From Ruminococcaceae bacterium UBA794 (GTDB lineage Bacteria > Bacillota > Clostridia > Oscillospirales > Ruminococcaceae): a stretch of DNA of 10,761 bases. The notes under the pieces were generated by a model. The model saw nothing but the letters and a program-made list of their open reading frames with translations. It was not told where the DNA came from and did not search any database. The stretch lies in contig DBIU01000060.1 of assembly GCA_002304735.1 (NCBI GenBank), forward strand, positions 1 through 10,761, written 5' to 3'. A program made the translations under genes and the position numbers. Of this stretch, positions 7,287 to 10,761 are shown piece by piece. Each line of letters starts with the position of its first letter. Within the stretch, counting starts at the first letter, position 1.

Positions 7287-7302
7287 TAACATATCATTAA
7301 CA
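7286..7302 (+). promoter_or_regulatory. TTAACA-N5-TTAACA direct repeat (OmpR/PhoP-type site candidate)
   Basis: Two identical hexamers TTAACA at 7286-7291 and 7297-7302 are spaced 11 bp start to start. With flanking bases the repeat unit is ATTAACAT. The pair ends 9 bp before the flotillin -35. Hexamers of the form TT(A/C/T)ACA at 11-bp phasing are the known binding pattern of Bacillus PhoP and related OmpR-family response regulators. That a response regulator binds here is inferred. Confidence 0.45.
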
Positions 7303-7311
7303 TTGAAGCCC

Positions 7312-7341
7312 TTGACAGCGAAACATAATAGGGTGTATAAT
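7312..7341 (+). promoter_or_regulatory. Sigma-A-type promoter of the flotillin gene
   Basis: A perfect -35 (TTGACA, 7312-7317) and a perfect -10 (TATAAT, 7336-7341) are separated by 18 nt. Transcription should start near 7348, leaving about 50 nt of leader. The leader contains two very small stem-loops, GCGC-AAAA-GCGC (7352-7363) and GCGG-ATTT-CCGC (7372-7383), then the ribosome site AAAGGAG (7387-7393), 6 nt before the ATG. Confidence 0.88.
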
Positions 7342-7399
7342 AAAGTTAACGGCGCAAAAGCGCAAAAAACGGCGGATTTCCGCACGAAAGGAGCAAAAT

Positions 7400-8932
7400 A
7401 TGTTGGACCAAATTCAAGGCTGGCTTATTCCGTTGATAATTATTGTCGTGGCAATCGTTCTCGTTTTCCTTATGGGATACCGCAAGGCGCGCCCCGACCA
7501 AGCGCTGATTATAAGCGGCGTTCGGCGCAAAGCGAAGGTTGTTATAGGAAAGGCTGCGATAAAGCTGCCGTTTCTGGAGCGCTGCGACGTGCTCGACCTC
7601 GCGCTGATGAGCGTCGACGTCAGAACGGCGACGTCCATTCCGTCGGGCGACTACATTAACGTAAAGGTAGATTCCGTCGTTAACGTAAAGATTTCTCCCG
7701 AAAAGGAAATTATCGAAAAGGCGCAGCAAAACTTCCTGAATAAGGATAAGAATTATGTAACGGCGGTTGCGCGGGAGGTTCTCGAGGGCAATATCCGTGA
7801 AATTGTCGGACAAATGCGCCTTGAAGAAATGATATCCAACCGACAGGTTTTCGCCGAGAAAGTCAGACAAAACGCCGACCCCGACCTCAAGGCGATGGGT
7901 CTTGAAATCGTTTCGTTCAACGTACAGAACTTCGTCGACGAAAACGGCGTAATCAACGATATGGGTATCGACAACACGATGCAGATACGCAAAAAAGCCG
8001 CAATTTCCAAGGCTGAAGCGGAGCGCGACATAAAGATTGCACAGGCTGAAGCGAACCGCAAGGCGAACGACGCGCGCGTTGACTCGGAAACCGCGATTGC
8101 AGAGCGCCAGAACGAGCTTGCGATTAAGCAGGCTGAGCTGAAGCGTGCCGCGGACGTTAAACAGGCTGAAGCGGACGCGGCTTACACCATTCAGCAGGAG
8201 GAACAGCGCAAGACAATCGAAATCACGACGGCGAACGCAAACCTCGCGAAGCAGGAAAAAGAGGTTGAAATCAAGGCGAAAGAAGCCGAAATTAAGGAGC
8301 GCGCGCTCGAAGCCGAGGTTAAAAAGACGGCGGAAGCGCAGAAATACGCGGCTCAGCAGGAAGCGGACGCAAAGCTTTACGCGACCCAGCAGAACGCGGA
8401 GGCGCAGAAATACGAAGATATCAGACGTTCCGAGGCGGAGCTTGAGATTAAGAAAAACGAAGCCGCCGCTATTCTCGTAACGGCGCAGAACGAAGCCGCC
8501 GCGGCAAAGGCAAAGGCGGAAGCGGCGCGTTTCTCGGCTGAACAGGAAGCCGAGGGTATCCGCGCAAAGGGCGTTGCGGAAGCGGAAGCAGTTCGCGCAA
8601 AGGCGCTCGCAGAAGCGGAGGGTCTTGACAAGAAGGCAGAAGCTATGAAGAAAATGGAGGAAGCAGCCGTCCTCCAGATGTATTTCGAGAAAATGCCCGA
8701 AATCGCGGCGGCAATCGCAAAGCCGCTTGAGAGCATCGACAAGATTACGATGTACGGCGACGGAAACACCGCAAAGCTCGTTAAGGATATCACCGAAGCG
8801 ACAACTCAAGCGTCGTCGGGACTTCTCGACGGACTTGGAATCGACCTTAAGCAGATGGTTAATTCGTTCGTGCAGGGCAAGGCAATCGCAGGCGGCATAA
8901 ATTCCTCTAAACAGGAAACGGCGGAGAAATAA
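7400..8932 (+). CDS. floT: Flotillin-family SPFH membrane scaffold protein
   Basis: This protein resembles Bacillus FloT (YuaG), a scaffold that organises membrane microdomains and affects membrane fluidity and the assembly of membrane complexes. It has 510 residues, as usual for the family. A single hydrophobic anchor (about 9-26) is followed by GYRKARPDQALIISG, the start of the SPFH domain (about 30-190), which contains SVDVRTATSIPSGDYINVKV and LEGNIREIVGQM. A long Ala/Glu/Lys coiled coil (about 195-425) carries repeated AEA and EAE motifs. The C-terminal part has MPEIAAAIAKPLESIDKIT (432-450), conserved in flotillins, then a Gly/Ser-rich end. The start is ATG with AAAGGAG 6 nt upstream and a consensus promoter. 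No NfeD-type partner gene (YuaF-like) lies beside it, unlike in Bacillus. Transcribed divergently from the ATPase operon. Confidence 0.93.
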   Translation: MLDQIQGWLIPLIIIVVAIVLVFLMGYRKARPDQALIISGVRRKAKVVIGKAAIKLPFLERCDVLDLALMSVDVRTATSIPSGDYINVKVDSVVNVKISPEKEIIEKAQQNFLNKDKNYVTAVAREVLEGNIREIVGQMRLEEMISNRQVFAEKVRQNADPDLKAMGLEIVSFNVQNFVDENGVINDMGIDNTMQIRKKAAISKAEAERDIKIAQAEANRKANDARVDSETAIAERQNELAIKQAELKRAADVKQAEADAAYTIQQEEQRKTIEITTANANLAKQEKEVEIKAKEAEIKERALEAEVKKTAEAQKYAAQQEADAKLYATQQNAEAQKYEDIRRSEAELEIKKNEAAAILVTAQNEAAAAKAKAEAARFSAEQEAEGIRAKGVAEAEAVRAKALAEAEGLDKKAEAMKKMEEAAVLQMYFEKMPEIAAAIAKPLESIDKITMYGDGNTAKLVKDITEATTQASSGLLDGLGIDLKQMVNSFVQGKAIAGGINSSKQETAEK

Positions 8933-8959
8933 TCCACTCCCGCGCCGCAGCTTTTAAGC

Positions 8960-8994
8960 AAATAAAAAACGGGAGAATTTCGGTTCTCCCGTTT
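8960..8994 (-). terminator. Intrinsic terminator, probably bidirectional; better for minus strand
   Basis: A perfect 11-bp stem, AAACGGGAGAA (8967-8977) with TTCTCCCGTTT (8984-8994), closes a 6-nt loop. Read on the minus strand the hairpin leads into a T-rich run (TTTTTTATT, 8969 down to 8961), a good terminator for htrA transcription coming from the right. On the plus strand it lies 35 nt after the flotillin stop but is followed by CAGATT rather than a U-tract. It may still use the three Ts in its stem. Confidence 0.75.
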
Positions 8995-9236
8995 CAGATT
9001 ATCGAAACAAACTTGCCCGCTTCGCGGTGCAACTCCCGACTAAGCGAAAACTTGGAGCAGGTTAGCGGGATTCGCTGCCGAGCTGCACCCGTGCGGCGAA
9101 CTGAGCCATCGCCAGAGATTAAAAAGTCTTTTTAGTATTCTCGTAAAACCTTCGGTTTCACTGACCTTTTTCTTCAGAAAAAGGTCTTAAGCCGCCGGAG
9201 GCACTGGAGCGAAGCGGCGCCCGACTAAGTCAAAAC
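8995..9236. repeat. Structured convergent intergenic region, probable dispersed repeat; no gene seen
   Basis: This gap between convergent genes has no convincing ORF but many stem-loops. They include GGTGCA (9026-9031) with TGCACC (9084-9089); CCCGaCTAA (9035-9043) with TTAGCGGG (9062-9069); GCTGCA (9082-9087) with TGCGGC (9092-9097); GGCGA (9095-9099) with TCGCC (9109-9113); TAAAAA (9120-9125) with TTTTTA (9129-9134); AAACC (9146-9150) with GGTTT (9154-9158); a perfect 10-bp stem GACCTTTTTC (9163-9172) with GAAAAAGGTC (9177-9186); and GCCGC (9191-9195) with GCGGC (9214-9218). Some exclude each other. The sequence style, including GCCGCCGGAGGC, resembles intergenic repeats common in clostridial genomes; this is from memory and unverified. 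It could also be the long structured 3' end of the htrA transcript. Confidence 0.5.
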
Positions 9237-9238
9237 TT
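9035..9238. repeat. Imperfect 19-bp direct repeat flanking the structured segment
   Basis: CCCGACTAAGCGAAAACTT (9035-9053) and CCCGACTAAGTCAAAACTT (9220-9238) match at 17 of 19 positions. On the minus strand each reads AAGTTTTnnCTTAGTCGGG. The right copy begins inside the htrA stop codon (9237-9239). The copies bracket about 166 nt of stem-loop-rich sequence, suggesting tandem copies or the edges of a dispersed repeat element. Confidence 0.7.
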
Positions 9239-10553
9239 AATTTCCCTTATCCTCGCCGAGTTGGACGTCGATGCTGACTTTTTGCTGTCTGATGCCGTTA
9301 TTTCTGACAACGACAAGCGTGATGGTATCGCCGGGCTTTTTATCGGCGAGAATGGTGGAAACGTCGTTTGTGATGACTGATTTGCCGTCGATTTCGACAA
9401 TAGTATCGCCTGCGACAAGTCCGCTTGAAGCGACGGGGTAGTCCTTTTTAACCTCGGTAACATACAGACCGGGAGTAGAGCCGCTGTAAGCCGCAACGCT
9501 CTCGGTGACGTTCTGATAAACGATGCCGAGCATAGGTCTGCCGGAAACGTAGCCTCTTGCAATCAAGTCCTCGACAACCTTCTTAGCCTCGTTTATGGTA
9601 ATTCCGAAGCCGAGATTTTCGGTATCGTCCGTGACGATTTTGAAGTCAACGATACCGACAACCTCGCCGTAGCCGTTAAACATAGCGCCGCCCGAATTAC
9701 CGCCGTTAACCGCGGCGTCTGTCTGGATAGAAGTAAGCCCCTTGCCCGTTGCGGAAAGCTCGCGGTTAAGCCCCGAAACGACGCCCTTGCTGACGGAAGT
9801 ATCGAGAGTGGTGACGCCGCCGCCGACAAGAACGGGATTGCCGATTATTACGATATCGTCGCCAAGGCTGAGCTTATCGGAGTCGCCGAGCTTCGCGGCG
9901 GTGAGGTTTTTCGCGTCGATTTTGAGTACTGCGAGGTCGGTTCGCTCGTCCGTACCGACAAGCCTTGCGCTATACTGCGTTTCGGTGACCGAACCGTCCT
10001 TGGCGGTGCTTTTCACGGTGATTTCGCAGTCGTCCGTGCCGCCGCTGATGACGTGATTATTTGTGATAATATAGCCGTCGGTAGAGATAATGATACCGCT
10101 GCCCATCGCGTAGCCCCTCTGATAGCCGTTATCGACATAGCTTTTGATGAAAACGATGCTGTCCTTGACTGCGTTAACGAGGTCGCGGGTGTAAGCGTAA
10201 GTACCGTCCGAGTTGAACTCAACGCCGTTTTCGCTGCGATTATCGCCCGAGATTGAGGACACGTTTTGCTGGAGGTCGTCAAGCGTGGGAGTATTGCTTG
10301 TTTCGGAGGAATTTCCGAAATTGCTTTCGCCGACAATAGCGGGTCGGTTAATTTGATTAGCGAAATACGCGCCGCCAAAGCCTGCGCCGCCCGCGACCAC
10401 GATAACCGCGGCAATCGCGCCTGCGACGGCGGCGGTGAGGTGCTTTTTCTTGGGCTTTTCGGGCTGAGGAACGGCGGGAGCTTGGATTTGCTGACCGATA
10501 TAGCCGTTCTGATAACCGTTATTGTTATTGTTATAAAAATTATTCTCGTTCAT
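9237..10553 (-). CDS. htrA: HtrA/DegP-like membrane-anchored serine protease with PDZ domain
   Basis: This is a trypsin-like protease and chaperone of the extracytoplasmic face that degrades misfolded secreted and membrane proteins. The protein has 438 residues. An Asn/Tyr/Gln-rich cytoplasmic tail (1-25) and basic stretch KPKKK (33-37) lead into one membrane anchor (about 40-66), then a polar linker (70-120). The protease domain (about 122-335) has the triad His167 (TNNHVIS), Asp206 (ERTDLAVLKI) and Ser287 (GGNSGGAMF). One PDZ domain (about 341-432) has the carboxylate-binding-type loop PGLYV. Between GNP (238-240) and GVVSG the loop is about five residues longer than in the HtrA proteins I recall. 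The start is ATG at 10551-10553 with AAAGGACGG (10559-10567) upstream. It appears to be a single-gene unit with its own promoter, converging on flotillin. Confidence 0.95.
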   Translation of the reverse strand: MNENNFYNNNNNGYQNGYIGQQIQAPAVPQPEKPKKKHLTAAVAGAIAAVIVVAGGAGFGGAYFANQINRPAIVGESNFGNSSETSNTPTLDDLQQNVSSISGDNRSENGVEFNSDGTYAYTRDLVNAVKDSIVFIKSYVDNGYQRGYAMGSGIIISTDGYIITNNHVISGGTDDCEITVKSTAKDGSVTETQYSARLVGTDERTDLAVLKIDAKNLTAAKLGDSDKLSLGDDIVIIGNPVLVGGGVTTLDTSVSKGVVSGLNRELSATGKGLTSIQTDAAVNGGNSGGAMFNGYGEVVGIVDFKIVTDDTENLGFGITINEAKKVVEDLIARGYVSGRPMLGIVYQNVTESVAAYSGSTPGLYVTEVKKDYPVASSGLVAGDTIVEIDGKSVITNDVSTILADKKPGDTITLVVVRNNGIRQQKVSIDVQLGEDKGN

Positions 10554-10584
10554 AAAAACCGTCCTTTCGTTTTCTTATGATTGT

Positions 10585-10590
10585 ATTATA
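10585..10590 (-). promoter_or_regulatory. -10 element of the htrA promoter
   Basis: A perfect TATAAT on the minus strand lies 31 bp upstream of the htrA start. At 16-18 nt further upstream there is no recognisable -35 hexamer (candidates read CAGAAA, ACAGAA, CACAGA). The region is occupied by phased direct repeats instead, which points to an activator-dependent promoter. Transcription should begin near 10578. Confidence 0.75.
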
Positions 10591-10599
10591 ACCCCATTT

Positions 10600-10627
10600 T
10601 GTGAAGTTTCTGTGAACAAAATATGAA
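10600..10627 (-). promoter_or_regulatory. Three 11-bp-phased TTCA(C/T)A repeats (CssR/OmpR-type activator site candidate)
   Basis: Reading toward htrA, TTCATA (10622-10627), TTCACA (10611-10616) and TTCACA (10600-10605) are spaced exactly 11 bp start to start, with the last ending 9 bp from the -10. The first sits in a TTTTCATA octamer. Reiterated TTTTCACA/TTTTCATA octamers have been described at the CssRS-controlled htrA promoters of Bacillus subtilis. That the same class of response regulator acts here is inferred from motif, phasing and target gene. Confidence 0.6.
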
Positions 10628-10660
10628 AAAACGCAATGAATTTTATGTAACCTTTTTCAC

Positions 10661-10761
10661 AAGCCGCCCTGCCCCCGCGTACCGCTCGTTCGCCTTTCGC
10701 GCTCGGCAGGAGCGGCGGGAGCGGCGGGCTTTCGCCGACTTTGCAATCAGCCTTTCTCCGC
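10661..10761. other. GC-rich sequence at right edge, no gene supported
   Basis: The base composition changes sharply from the AT-rich htrA promoter to GC-rich sequence. It contains a tandem 9-bp repeat (GGAGCGGCG at 10709-10717 and 10718-10726), and CCGCTC (10682-10687) can pair with either GAGCGG. An open minus-strand frame exists but has low-complexity, Pro/Arg-rich content and runs on through the htrA promoter, so I do not call it a gene. It looks like an intergenic repeat or the tail of a neighbouring unit. Confidence 0.35.

Noticed and set aside
7346..8809. A 487-codon open frame on the minus strand opposite the flotillin gene
   Set aside because: It is the mirror of the Ala/Glu/Lys coiled-coil codons. 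It is Phe/Leu/Arg/Cys-rich without recognisable domains, and it covers the flotillin leader. The flotillin frame is clearly the real one.
8995..9236. CRISPR array or tRNA/known small RNA in the convergent gap
   Set aside because: The direct repeat occurs only twice and has no regular spacers; no cloverleaf, tmRNA or SRP RNA landmarks are recognisable.
10554..10761. Minus-strand open frame reading through the htrA promoter from the right edge
   Set aside because: Low-complexity content, no start in view, and it would place the -10 and activator boxes inside a coding region; the stop lies just before the htrA ribosome site.

Overview
The window looks like a chromosomal segment from a low- to mid-GC Gram-positive anaerobe, most likely Clostridia and perhaps the Oscillospiraceae/Ruminococcaceae. 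Reasons: an A/V-type ATPase operon, strong Shine-Dalgarno (SD) sites, consensus sigma-A-type promoters in AT-rich gaps, TTG starts, a membrane-anchored HtrA with an Asn-rich tail, and a YuaG-type flotillin. The taxon is an inference, because no rRNA or marker gene is present.

Positions 1-7120 (minus strand) hold one tightly packed operon for a V-type (A/V-type) ATPase/ATP synthase. Read 5' to 3' the order is G/H (coiled coil), C, I (membrane stator with the essential Arg), K (c-ring), F, E, A (catalytic) and B (regulatory; runs off the left edge). Subunit D is expected beyond the edge. Gaps are 1-26 nt and every gene has its own SD, so this is almost certainly one transcript. Subunits A and I start with TTG. 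The K subunit has an N-terminal two-helix leader with a signal-peptidase-like AFA site before a single c-type hairpin.

Positions 7121-7399 are a shared AT-rich divergent promoter region. It contains a consensus promoter for the flotillin gene (TTGACA-18-TATAAT), a weaker candidate promoter for the ATPase operon, a perfect 13-bp inverted repeat whose arms lie on the two promoter sides, and a direct repeat TTAACA-N5-TTAACA just upstream of the flotillin promoter.

Positions 7400-8932 (plus strand) encode a 510-residue flotillin-family SPFH protein as an apparent single-gene unit. The convergent gap at 8933-9236 holds an 11-bp hairpin whose better U-tract serves the opposite strand, then a dense series of stem-loops resembling a dispersed intergenic repeat.

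Positions 9237-10553 (minus strand) encode a membrane-anchored HtrA/DegP-type protease with intact His-Asp-Ser triad and one PDZ domain. Its promoter has a perfect -10, no recognisable -35, and three TTCA(C/T)A repeats phased at exactly 11 bp, which resembles the CssR-type arrangement described for Bacillus htrA. The last 100 bases are GC-rich, repeat-like and have no convincing gene.

Together the genes concern the cell envelope: ion pumping, membrane microdomains and extracytoplasmic protein quality control. I do not see a clearly novel multi-gene system. The most interesting signals are regulatory (phased direct repeats, the operator-like inverted repeat), the K-subunit leader, and the structured convergent intergenic region.
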